From: Plantibacter sp. PA-3-X8
GTDB taxonomy: Bacteria; Actinomycetota; Actinomycetes; Actinomycetales; Microbacteriaceae
Assembly (NCBI RefSeq): GCF_003856975.1
Contig: NZ_CP033107.1
Span: 3,534,001 to 3,598,000 of the forward strand
Direction: 5' to 3'
DNA length: 64,000 bases
Shown here: piece after piece, positions 51,972-59,432 of the stretch
Layout of the letters: every line of letters starts with the position of its first letter
Position numbering within the stretch: position 1 is the stretch's first letter
Translations under genes and position numbers: made by a program
The notes under the pieces: model-generated
The model's database searches: none
Seen by the model: only the letters and a program-made list of their open reading frames with translations
Told to the model about the DNA's origin: nothing

Positions 51972-52883
51972 TCACAGCTCCTGCGCGAAGTTGCCCTGGA
52001 GCTTCGCGAACACGCGCTGGGCTCCGAAGAGGAGGACGATGCCGATCACGGCGGCGATGGCCAGGCGGAGCCCGAGGTCGGGCAGGGTCTCGCCGTTGCT
52101 TGTGCTCGCCCAGAACGCTTCCTGGAATCCGATGACCCCGAGCGTGATCGGGTTGTTGAGGTAGATGTCGGCCAGCCAACCCGGCATGTGCTGCACCGCG
52201 AACGTCCAGTGGTACAGGATCGGCGAACCCCACATGAAGAGCATGAGGAGCACCTCGACCAGGTACTGCACGTCGCGGAGGTAGACGTTCAGGGCGGACA
52301 GCAGGAGTCCGATCGCCGTCGCATAGACCAGCAGCACGAAGAAGCCGCCGAGGCCGAACAGCAGGTTGCCTGAGAACTGCAGCGTCCCGAACAACGCGGC
52401 GGCTACCAAGAGGATCACGAACTGGATGCAGAAGTTGAAGATCGCCGAGCCCACAGCGGAGAGGGGGAAGATCTCACGCGGTAGGTAGACCTTCTTGACG
52501 AGGCCCGAGTTGGCGATGATCGAGGAGGTCGAGCCGCCGACGATCTCGCTGAAGAGCCCGTAGGCGGTCAGACCCGCGAACAGGTAGATCGCGAAGTTCT
52601 CGATGTTGCGGGCTGCTCCGAGGAACTGCCCGACGACGACCGCGTAGATGAGCAGCTGCATGAGCGGCTTGATGAGGCTCCAGAAGAAGCCGAGTGCGCT
52701 GTCCTTGTACCGCGCCTTCACCTCGCGGTTCGTCAGCAGACCGAGGAGCTCGCGGTGCCGCCAGATGTCCTTCAGCTGCGAGGTGGAACCCCCCAGCGAC
52801 GACCCGGGTGAACCGGCGTCCTCCCAGGGCAGTCCCGCCAGTCGTTCCGCCCGATCGTCCGGGCTCGGCGCAGCAATAGCCAT
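51972..52883 (-). CDS. wzm: Polysaccharide ABC exporter, permease protein
   Basis: A 303-residue ABC-2-type permease with six helices: IWRHRELLGLLTNREVKARY, YKDSALGFFWSLIKPLMQLL, then FAGLTAYGLFSEIVGGSTSS, SGLVKKVYLPREIFPLSAVG and WGSPILYHWTFAV. These are standard Wzm/TagG features. It forms the membrane channel for a complete polymer, in contrast to the Wzx/Wzy route encoded elsewhere in the window. AGGAGA stands about 9 bases before the ATG. A TATCCT at 52945-52950 is the likely -10. It is the first gene of the operon wzm - wzt - coiled coil - rgpF - rgpF/wbsX. Confidence 0.92.
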   Translation of the reverse strand: MAIAAPSPDDRAERLAGLPWEDAGSPGSSLGGSTSQLKDIWRHRELLGLLTNREVKARYKDSALGFFWSLIKPLMQLLIYAVVVGQFLGAARNIENFAIYLFAGLTAYGLFSEIVGGSTSSIIANSGLVKKVYLPREIFPLSAVGSAIFNFCIQFVILLVAAALFGTLQFSGNLLFGLGGFFVLLVYATAIGLLLSALNVYLRDVQYLVEVLLMLFMWGSPILYHWTFAVQHMPGWLADIYLNNPITLGVIGFQEAFWASTSNGETLPDLGLRLAIAAVIGIVLLFGAQRVFAKLQGNFAQEL

Positions 52884-52944
52884 GCAGTGGATCTCCTAGC
52901 AGTTCGAAACAGCTCTCCGCTGATTTCGAGCAGAGACGCCTCCG

Positions 52945-52950
52945 AGGATA
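52945..52950 (-). promoter_or_regulatory. -10 hexamer of the ABC-exporter operon
   Basis: TATCCT on the minus strand, 61 bases before the wzm ATG. It gives a leader containing the AGGAGA ribosome-binding site. Confidence 0.4.
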
Positions 52951-53029
52951 CAGGAGTGAACATGAGAGACTGCGTGCTGGGGTTCGAAGCGGACTCCCGC
53001 CAGGCAATCTCCAGGAAAGCGAGGTCGGT

Positions 53030-53890
53030 GTGCCCGACGGATACCGGAGCCTCCCGCGGCGCGCCCTCGGCCGCGCGGCGCGTGACTACCGTGGAGCCGT
53101 GCTCGCCTACCAGCAGCGCCGGGCCGACCAGCGGATGCGGCGGATGCTCGACGGACGGTTCACCATCGAGCTCCTGGCGGGTGAGGTGCACGAGGAGGAC
53201 CTCGCGGTCGTCGTGTGCCTGTGGAACCGGCGGGAGCGGCTCGCCGACGTGATCCGTCTGCTGCGCGACCAGCGGGTCGACCGCCACCTCCGGTTGGTGC
53301 TCTGGAACAACCAGCCGGACGACGAGGCACACTATCGCCGGGTCATCGCGGAGGTCGGCGTCGGCGGTGCACTCCGCAGCATCGAGTTCCGCGCCAGCCC
53401 GGAGAACATCGGCGGCATCGGACGCTTCTGGGCGGCGCGCAAGCTCAGGCTCGCCGGCTATCGCGGTCCGTTCGTGATGTTGGACGACGATCAGGACGTC
53501 GAACCGGACTTCATCCGATCGCTCCTCGAACGAGCGGGCGAGCGGGTGATCGCGGGGGTCTGGGCCTATGCGAACCACGGCTCCTACTGGAACCGGACGG
53601 ATCTCGCGGACCGCGAGCGGGCCGACTACGTCGGCACCGGCGGCTGCGTCTGCGATTCCGAGATCGTCATGGATGACGCGTTCTTCACCGACCTGCCCGA
53701 GCGGTACCGGTTCCTCGAGGACATCTGGATGTCGTTCCTGGCCGCCCGCCTCGGGTGGCGTCTGGAGAAGGCGGACCTCCCCGTCACGTTCGTCCTCGAC
53801 GAGACCAATCAGAACCATACGCTCGCGTACATCAAGGACGAGTTCTACGCCTACCTGCACCACGACCACACCGGACCGACCGACGCGTAA
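53030..53890 (+). CDS. GT2-like glycosyltransferase
   Basis: A 286-residue GT-A-type protein: DLAVVVCLWNRRERLADVIR, LRLVLWNNQPDDEAHYRRVI, the acidic metal site FVMLDDDQDVEPDFI, and RYRFLEDIWMSFLAARLGWR in the acceptor/catalytic-base region. This is a divergent family 2 form. The GTG at 53030 has GAGG 5 bases upstream. A second start, the GTG at 53099, has TACCGT 6 bases upstream and would give a leaderless 263-residue product; both are plausible. It diverges from the ABC operon and is followed after 44 bases by another transferase. Confidence 0.75.
   Translation: MPDGYRSLPRRALGRAARDYRGAVLAYQQRRADQRMRRMLDGRFTIELLAGEVHEEDLAVVVCLWNRRERLADVIRLLRDQRVDRHLRLVLWNNQPDDEAHYRRVIAEVGVGGALRSIEFRASPENIGGIGRFWAARKLRLAGYRGPFVMLDDDQDVEPDFIRSLLERAGERVIAGVWAYANHGSYWNRTDLADRERADYVGTGGCVCDSEIVMDDAFFTDLPERYRFLEDIWMSFLAARLGWRLEKADLPVTFVLDETNQNHTLAYIKDEFYAYLHHDHTGPTDA
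53087..53092 (+). promoter_or_regulatory. -10-like hexamer inside the GT2 5' end
   Basis: TACCGT ends 6 bases before an in-frame GTG at 53099. It matches the spacing seen for other leaderless genes here and may mark the true start of the glycosyltransferase. Confidence 0.35.
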
Positions 53891-53934
53891 GCTGGAGCGG
53901 TTGTCCCGATGCCGACCCGACAGGAACACACTCG

Positions 53935-55029
53935 ATGAAACTCGCCATGACGATCATGGTCCGCGACGAAGCGGACATCATCGCGGCCATGCTCGACCAC
54001 CACGAGGCCCAAGGGGTCGACACCTTCATCGTCACCGACAACGGGTCGGTCGACGGCACCACCGAGATCCTCGAGCGCTACGCGGCCGAGGGGCGGATCG
54101 ACCTCCGTCATGACCCGGTGCACCGCAAGCAGCAGGCGCCCGTGGTCACGCAGATGGCGCGCGACGCCTACACCCGTTATGGAGCGGACTGGGTCATCAA
54201 CGCCGATGCCGACGAGTTCTTCCTGCCCGTCGATCGCACCAAGACCCTCCACGAGGTGTTCGAGCAGATCCCCAAGACCTACCTCAGTTTCCTCGTCCCG
54301 GTCGTCAACTTGACCGGCGCACCGGCCAAGGACGGCACCGGCTTCGATCGGCTCGTCTACCGCGACGCCCGAACCCAGGACCAGCTCGAGCTCGCCGGGG
54401 TGCGTGCCCACCCGACCCCGGACGCCGTGCACATCGGGTCCCCCGACATCGACGTGATCCAGGGCAACCACTTCGTGAGCCTGGCGTCGCAGGGTTCCCC
54501 GCCGCCGGAACTCGCCATCGAGGTCCTCCACCTGCCGTGGCGTTCGTGGAAGCAGTACAAGAACAAGGTCGAGATCTCCGGGCGCGCCTACGAGAGCAAC
54601 CCCGAGTTGACACCCAGCCCGAACCACCACGGGATGCGCGACTATGCGAGATTGAAGGCGGGTGCGCTGCTGCCGTACTACTTCATGCGCCACCCCACGC
54701 CCGAGGAGCTCGAGCAGGGAGCGGTCGACGGCACCCTGGTGCGCGATGACGTGCTCGCCGATGCGCTCACGGCGCCCGTGCCGGATGCGGACTTCGACAA
54801 GGCGACCCGGAAAGCACAGCTCGCCTTCAGCGAGGCGCTCCGGTACGACCGTGTGCAGCGGGCGAAGCGCATCGCCTCCGGCTTCGAGGATCGACTCGAA
54901 GCCGCAGCGGAGCGCGAGGCCGACCTCGCAGCCCGCCTCGCCGTTGTGGAAGGTGAGGCGGCGGCCCTGCGCTCGAGGCGGGTCGTGCGCGCCACGGATC
55001 GACTCGCACGACTCGTCCGCCGTCGCTGA
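53935..55029 (+). CDS. Glycosyltransferase family 2-like protein (PF13704 type) with coiled-coil tail
   Basis: A 364-residue protein: MKLAMTIMVRDEADIIAAML, FIVTDNGSVDGTTEILERYA, VINADADEFFLPVDRTKTLH (acidic metal site D-A-D-E-F-F) and IDVIQGNHFVSLASQGSPPP. The M-x-V-R-D-E-x-D opening and N-A-D-E-F-F motif are those of the Glyco_tranf_2_4 group, common in rhamnan and teichoic-type loci. The C-terminal 60 residues form a coiled coil ending RVVRATDRLARLVRRR, similar in style to the detached coiled-coil protein at 50425. AGGA lies 10 bases before the ATG at 53935. TAAGCT at 53888-53893 may be a -10. Confidence 0.83.
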   Translation: MKLAMTIMVRDEADIIAAMLDHHEAQGVDTFIVTDNGSVDGTTEILERYAAEGRIDLRHDPVHRKQQAPVVTQMARDAYTRYGADWVINADADEFFLPVDRTKTLHEVFEQIPKTYLSFLVPVVNLTGAPAKDGTGFDRLVYRDARTQDQLELAGVRAHPTPDAVHIGSPDIDVIQGNHFVSLASQGSPPPELAIEVLHLPWRSWKQYKNKVEISGRAYESNPELTPSPNHHGMRDYARLKAGALLPYYFMRHPTPEELEQGAVDGTLVRDDVLADALTAPVPDADFDKATRKAQLAFSEALRYDRVQRAKRIASGFEDRLEAAAEREADLAARLAVVEGEAAALRSRRVVRATDRLARLVRRR

Positions 55030-55035
55030 CCGGTC

Positions 55036-55088
55036 TCAGCAGCGCTTCAGTGCCGCCACCACCGGCGTGAGTGCCGTGGTCCCGCCGA
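55036..55088 (-). pseudogene. Remnant 3' end of a CWB2 gene (direct-repeat copy 1)
   Basis: These 53 bases match 56427-56479 at 52 positions. On the minus strand they code GGTTALTPVVAALKRC and a stop, the same C-terminus as the intact CWB2 gene at 56427-58394 (GGTTALTPAVAALKRC). No upstream coding part remains: 7 bases away the unrelated C-terminus of the other CWB2 gene ends. It is either a deletion scar or the target duplication of an inserted gene. Confidence 0.85.
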
Positions 55089-55095
55089 TGCTGAG

Positions 55096-56319
55096 TCAGG
55101 CCTGACGCCACCGAAGTCTGGAATCTGTCGCGGATCGCGAGCAGACCATCAGGAGCCCGGTCGCCGTTCGGCCGTACTGCCCGTCGAGCGAAGCTTTACA
55201 GAACGCCCCCGGAGTGACACCGTCCCGATGCGGGTTCCCTGCTGAACCGAGCGGTGGCGCCGGCGCCGGAGGCGGGTTCGGAGCAGGAGCCGGCGCGGGT
55301 GGCGGAAGGCAGACGAAGCGATCTGCCACAGCGGGAGAAAGCGCCGCGGCACCACCGAGCAAGGTCAGTTCCGTAACTCCTGCCGAAGCCAAACCGTTGG
55401 CGACGACAGGCGGAAGGCAAGTCGGCGTCACGACGTACAGCGACGAGCCGGTGCGGCCCGCGAGGACGGCACCCGCCAGTGCGTCCGCATACGCGGTTCC
55501 CGTTGCAATCAGGGCAGACGAACTTCCCGATGGAAACTGACTGTTGATGAGGACCGACGTCTCGTAGCGATCCTGGCCGGCGATGCGGCCAACGGATGAG
55601 ACGGACTTCCGCAGTCCGCCCGCGTAGCCTTCCCCGATAGCGGCCGAACCGCCGATGAGCGTCGCACTCGTCGTTCCCAACGCCTGGAACAGTCCCAGAT
55701 CATCCAAGCTAGGGCCCGATGAGCTTCCGTCGACCAGCAACACCGGGATCCCGCGGGGTCCGCTTGCGGCCCCCGCGGAGAGGGCGTCGGGAAAGTTGGA
55801 TCCTGTCGCGAGGAAGACCTGCGTTGCTCCGGTCACCGAGAACGCTCGCTGAATCAGCGCTCGCGACGTCGCGAACCGATCTGTACCCGAGACTCTCTCG
55901 ACGGTGATACCGAGAACACCGAGTTCGTCGACCACCGAAGCGTCGACGGCGTTCACACCGCCGACGACGACGACCTTCGTGACGCCGAGGCGCGAGAGTT
56001 CCGCTCGAACGGTCTCGGGAAGCCGATCGCGCATCGTGAGGAGGAGTGGACCACCTTCTACCATCGCTGCGGGCGCCGCGCTGAGGGCGTCCGGAAAGTT
56101 GAAGCCGGTCGCCAAGTACGCAACGGTGGCCCCGCCGTCGGGGAACGCTGCCTGCGAGATGGCGACCGCCGTCGAGAATCGATCGTCGCCCGCCAGTCGG
56201 ACCGTCGCCGCCTGAGCTGGAGCGGCTGTGCCAGCCATCAGGCCGGCGCTTGCGAGAGCGATGGTCGCCGCCACGGCGAGCATCGCCAATCGACCGCGTG
56301 GAGCGAACGTTCTGTGCAC
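55096..56319 (-). CDS. Secreted CWB2 cell-wall-binding repeat protein (cassette copy)
   Basis: A 407-residue exported protein. The signal peptide ends at about residue 37 (GTAAPAQA). Three cell-wall-binding repeat 2 modules follow, with the family marks RLAGDDRFSTAVAISQAAF, TGFNFPDALSAAPAAM, VVVVGGVNAVDASVVDEL; RVSGTDRFATSRALIQRAF, TGSNFPDALSAGAASG; RIAGQDRYETSVLINSQF and TGTAYADALAGAVLAG. A Pro-Ala linker leads to a small C-terminal domain (about 360-407) with two Cys and a final SRLRWRQA. CWB2 modules attach proteins non-covalently to wall glycans. GTG start with AAGGA 8 bases upstream. The gene, its own promoter and a short leader lie between 53-bp direct repeats. By eye its base use is less GC-rich than its neighbours. 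Confidence 0.85.
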   Translation of the reverse strand: MHRTFAPRGRLAMLAVAATIALASAGLMAGTAAPAQAATVRLAGDDRFSTAVAISQAAFPDGGATVAYLATGFNFPDALSAAPAAMVEGGPLLLTMRDRLPETVRAELSRLGVTKVVVVGGVNAVDASVVDELGVLGITVERVSGTDRFATSRALIQRAFSVTGATQVFLATGSNFPDALSAGAASGPRGIPVLLVDGSSSGPSLDDLGLFQALGTTSATLIGGSAAIGEGYAGGLRKSVSSVGRIAGQDRYETSVLINSQFPSGSSSALIATGTAYADALAGAVLAGRTGSSLYVVTPTCLPPVVANGLASAGVTELTLLGGAAALSPAVADRFVCLPPPAPAPAPNPPPAPAPPLGSAGNPHRDGVTPGAFCKASLDGQYGRTATGLLMVCSRSATDSRLRWRQA

Positions 56320-56365
56320 AGCGCTGTCCTTGCCGCCGACCGCTCGGGTTCGGCAGGCGAGCTGA

Positions 56366-56394
56366 ACTCTAGCAGAGGTGATCACCTCAGTACT
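56366..56394 (-). promoter_or_regulatory. Promoter of cassette CWB2 gene with a palindrome in the spacer
   Basis: On the minus strand TAGAGT (56366-56371) is a -10 candidate and AGTACT (56389-56394) stands 17 bases upstream as a weak -35. The perfect 14-bp palindrome GAGGTGATCACCTC (56375-56388) fills most of the spacer, a position where a bound repressor would block RNA polymerase. Confidence 0.4.
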
Positions 56395-56426
56395 GCACCC
56401 TCGAGGCACGGCTCCGATGATCGGGG

Positions 56427-56479
56427 TCAGCAGCGCTTCAGTGCCGCCACCGCCGGCGTGAGTGCCGTGGTCCCGCCGA
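56427..56479 (-). repeat. 53-bp direct repeat, copy 2 (3' end of CWB2 gene)
   Basis: Identical to 55036-55088 except one base, in the same orientation, 1391 bases apart. It is the last 16 codons and stop of the intact CWB2 gene. Recombination between copies would remove the intervening CWB2 gene and still leave this one with a full C-terminus. Confidence 0.85.
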
Positions 56480-58394
56480 CCACCGACACCGTCTTGGGCT
56501 GCAACGCCGCAAGGCGGTCGAGTACGGAAGACGACACACAGGTGGACCCGCTCGTGAGCATCGGTACACCCAACGCGCCGGCTGCGAGTGCGTCGGGGAA
56601 GTTCGCCCCCGAGGCCAACAGCACCTGATCGACGGCGCCCGGCCACGCGGCGGCCACGATCTGCGCGGCCGTGTCGTAGCGGTCGGCTCCCGCATACCGC
56701 GTCACCTTGCCCGGGTAGAGGTGTTCCAACTGCGACTGGATACCGGCGCTCATCGCCGCACGCCCGCCCACGAGTCTGACGTCGCGGACCCCGAGCCCGG
56801 CGATCATCCGGAGCGTCGCAGCGTCCACGGTCGACGCACCACCGTCGACGAGGACCACGGCACCTCCCAGACTGGCTGCGGCCGGGCCGGCGGCGAGTGC
56901 GTCCGGGAAGTTGGACCCGATCGCGAGGTAGACCGTCGAGGCGCTACGCAGCGCGTCCGCGATGAGCAGCCGGTTCGTCTCGAACCGGTCCGACCCACCG
57001 ATGCGGGTCGTACCGTGTGCGAATGCGAGCCCCGTGACCTGGCTGAGGACCGCGTCGGACACGGCCGACGTCCCACCGACCACCTTCACCGTCGCAGGAC
57101 GCAATCTGAGCAGCTCCGCCCGCACCGCGTCCGGCAGGGCCTCCGGTGCCGTCAGGAGGACCGGCGCACCGATCGAGGCGGCGAGGGCTCCGGCTCCCAG
57201 CGCGTCCGGGAAGGTGTTCCCCGACGTCAGGTAGACGGTTCCGGTACCCGTGTCGAACGGAGCGAACGCCTGCGCCGTCGCGACCGCGGTCTGGTAGCGG
57301 TCCTCCCCCGAGATCCGGACGACCTCCGGCGAAGCGGCCACGGTCAGCGCGGCGGAGACCAGTCGTCCGTCGTCGGACCCGCTCACCCCCCAGAGTCGTT
57401 GCACGCCGGCGGGAGCGTCGGCCGGCAGTCGAAGCGTCCCCGCGACCCCGCCGCCCGCATCGGCGACCAGCGCTCCGACCTGCTCAGCGGAACCCGTCGA
57501 CGGGTGCACGGAGAAGGTGACCGTCTCCGCCGGTGCGAACCCTCCTGCCCGGACGACGAGGTCGCCTCCCGAGAAGACCGCCCCGCTCGTCGAGAGCGCC
57601 TCCGTCGAGCTGAGTGGCATCGGGGTGCCCGGACCGGACGCGAGGCGGAACCGGCTGGTGGCGCCCGCGATCGAGAGGTCCAGGTCGTCCCCGGGAACCC
57701 AGCCGCTCGGAACGACGATGTCGACCGTCACCGCACCCGATCCGTCGACCGTCGCCCCGACAGGTGCAGCGACCGCACCGGACAGGTCGCCGCCCGACGC
57801 GAGTCCCCGCGTGACGTTCGTGATCGAGGCCGTCACCTGCTCACCAGGCGTGAAGCCGAACGCGCTGGCGGTCACCACGGCTCCCGCCCCGACGGGGCCC
57901 GTGATGCTCCAACTCCACCTGGTCGCCGTCGGGCCCGAACGGACCGTCAGCGGTAGGGAGATGGTCTGTGCTGCGCCACCTCCCGAGGGTGTGCACGTGA
58001 GCTGCAGGGATCCGGCCGTACCATCGGGGATCGACGCCGACATCTGACCGTCCCGCGAGGTCACGCCGAGCGCTGAATTCGCCTCCGAGGGCGACGGCAG
58101 CGGTGTCGATGCTGCGGCGTCGACGAACGCCCAGCTCTGGGAGAACGCGTCACCGCCGTCACCGCACTCGGCGGTCTCGCCGATGAAGTCCACGGTGAAC
58201 GCGCCATCCGGTGCGACGGACGGTGCAGAGACGTAGGCGCCCGTCGGAGCCGGTTGCGGAGCCTCGGCCACGGCCGCGGGGACGGCACCGAGGGCAGTCG
58301 AGCCCACCGCGATGGCGACGACCGCGCCGATCGCGACCGAGGTTCTGCGTCGTGGTCTCGGACCGACGTGTCGGGCCCCGGTCGTCTCTGGCAT
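56427..58394 (-). CDS. Secreted CWB2 cell-wall-binding repeat protein, large form
   Basis: A 655-residue exported protein. The basic N-terminus and hydrophobic core (VAIGAVVAIAVGSTALGAVP) form a signal peptide ending near AVAEA. Residues ~45-345 are beta-rich, Ig-like modules (TATRWSWSITGPVGAGAVVT; PGEQVTASITNVTRGL; RAGGFAPAETVTFSVHPSTG). Residues ~350-655 are three CWB2 modules: RISGEDRYQTAVATAQAFAP, SGNTFPDALGAGALAAS; RIGGSDRFETNRLLIADALR, IGSNFPDALAAGPAAAS; RYAGADRYDTAAQIVAAAWP, SGANFPDALAAGALGV. The protein would bind a wall polymer and display the Ig-like part outward. Its 3' 53 bases are duplicated downstream of the neighbouring CWB2 gene. Confidence 0.88.
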   Translation of the reverse strand: MPETTGARHVGPRPRRRTSVAIGAVVAIAVGSTALGAVPAAVAEAPQPAPTGAYVSAPSVAPDGAFTVDFIGETAECGDGGDAFSQSWAFVDAAASTPLPSPSEANSALGVTSRDGQMSASIPDGTAGSLQLTCTPSGGGAAQTISLPLTVRSGPTATRWSWSITGPVGAGAVVTASAFGFTPGEQVTASITNVTRGLASGGDLSGAVAAPVGATVDGSGAVTVDIVVPSGWVPGDDLDLSIAGATSRFRLASGPGTPMPLSSTEALSTSGAVFSGGDLVVRAGGFAPAETVTFSVHPSTGSAEQVGALVADAGGGVAGTLRLPADAPAGVQRLWGVSGSDDGRLVSAALTVAASPEVVRISGEDRYQTAVATAQAFAPFDTGTGTVYLTSGNTFPDALGAGALAASIGAPVLLTAPEALPDAVRAELLRLRPATVKVVGGTSAVSDAVLSQVTGLAFAHGTTRIGGSDRFETNRLLIADALRSASTVYLAIGSNFPDALAAGPAAASLGGAVVLVDGGASTVDAATLRMIAGLGVRDVRLVGGRAAMSAGIQSQLEHLYPGKVTRYAGADRYDTAAQIVAAAWPGAVDQVLLASGANFPDALAAGALGVPMLTSGSTCVSSSVLDRLAALQPKTVSVVGGTTALTPAVAALKRC

Positions 58395-58502
58395 CTCGGG
58401 GCCTTCCGCTCGGGGATGTCGTCCTCTGAGGGTATCGAGCGGACCAGCACCGGAGAGACGCCACGCTGCGGTCCCCGACGAGACCCTTCGAGCCGGACCC
58501 TG

Positions 58503-59432
58503 TCAGCCGGCGTCCCGTCCCAGTTCGGCCCAGAGCGCGCGGACGCCGTCGTCGAGTGAGGTCGGCGACTGCGGCCGACCGAACTCGCCCTCGTACCGGG
58601 AGACGTCCAGGACGACCCGATCGACGAACGTCTTCGGTTGCGGCAGGCGTTCGATCGCGAAGTCGACGCCGGTGACGCGGCGCAAGGAGGCGAACACCTC
58701 GGACACGGAGAACCCGATGCCGCTGCCGAGGTTGTAGGTGGAGTGCTCCGGCGTGGTCGCAACCACCGGCAGGATCATCCGTACGAGATCCTCGACGTAG
58801 ACGTAATCGCGGACCATCGACCCGTCGCCGAACTGTTGGATCGGCCGGCCGAGAGCGATCTGTCTCAGCGCGATCGGGATGAGCCCCTGCTTGCGGTTCG
58901 GACGCTGGCGTGTGCCGTAGGGGTTCGACACCCGCAGGGCCGTCGAGGCCAGACCGTGCTTCGCCCGGAAGTAGTCGAGGTAGTGCTCGATCGCGAGCTT
59001 GCCGATGCCGTAGGGCGAGATCGGGAGCGCCTGGTCCGTCTCCGAGTAGACGTCCTGACCCTGCTGCCCGTAGATCGCCCCGCCGGTCGATGCGAACACG
59101 AATCGGCCGACACCCGCGGCGACACTCGACTCGAGGAGCTCGATCGTCTGGGCGATGTTGGTGCGGACGTCCAGCGTCGGATCGCTCTCCGCCGTCGCCG
59201 GCGTGGTCGTCGACAGGAAATGGAACACGAGTTCCTGACCTCGGACGGCTTCCTCGAGGTCGCTCCGACTGAGGAACTCCCCGGTCAGCACTCGGGCCCG
59301 CTCGGAGCTGAAGGTCGTCGTGCCCGAGCTGAACCGGTCGAACGCGGTCACCTCGTGGCCGGCACCGTCGAGCGCGTCGACGAGGTGCGAACCGATGAAC
59401 CCGTTCGCACCGATGACCAGTGCCTTAGCCAC
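58503..59432 (-). CDS. NAD-dependent sugar epimerase (UDP-glucose 4-epimerase-like)
   Basis: A 309-residue extended short-chain dehydrogenase: KALVIGANGFIGSHLVDALD, FDRFSSGTTTF, FVFASTGGAIYGQQGQDVYS, the catalytic SPYGIGKLAIEHYLDYFRAK, RVSNPYGTRQRPNRKQGLIP and GSMVRDYVYVEDL. It resembles 4-epimerases of NDP-hexoses; the exact substrate is uncertain. The GTG at 59432 overlaps the end of the WsaF-type gene by 8 bases, and the family similarity begins right after it. It is the last gene of the rmlC - rmlA - glycosyltransferase - epimerase operon, so a dTDP-sugar substrate is possible. Confidence 0.78.
   Translation of the reverse strand: MAKALVIGANGFIGSHLVDALDGAGHEVTAFDRFSSGTTTFSSERARVLTGEFLSRSDLEEAVRGQELVFHFLSTTTPATAESDPTLDVRTNIAQTIELLESSVAAGVGRFVFASTGGAIYGQQGQDVYSETDQALPISPYGIGKLAIEHYLDYFRAKHGLASTALRVSNPYGTRQRPNRKQGLIPIALRQIALGRPIQQFGDGSMVRDYVYVEDLVRMILPVVATTPEHSTYNLGSGIGFSVSEVFASLRRVTGVDFAIERLPQPKTFVDRVVLDVSRYEGEFGRPQSPTSLDDGVRALWAELGRDAG

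Noticed and set aside
55095-55106. Palindrome GTCAGGCCTGAC as a regulatory site
   Set aside because: It overlaps the stop codon of the CWB2 gene at the junction with the remnant repeat; a single 12-bp palindrome in a 3' end has no supported role.
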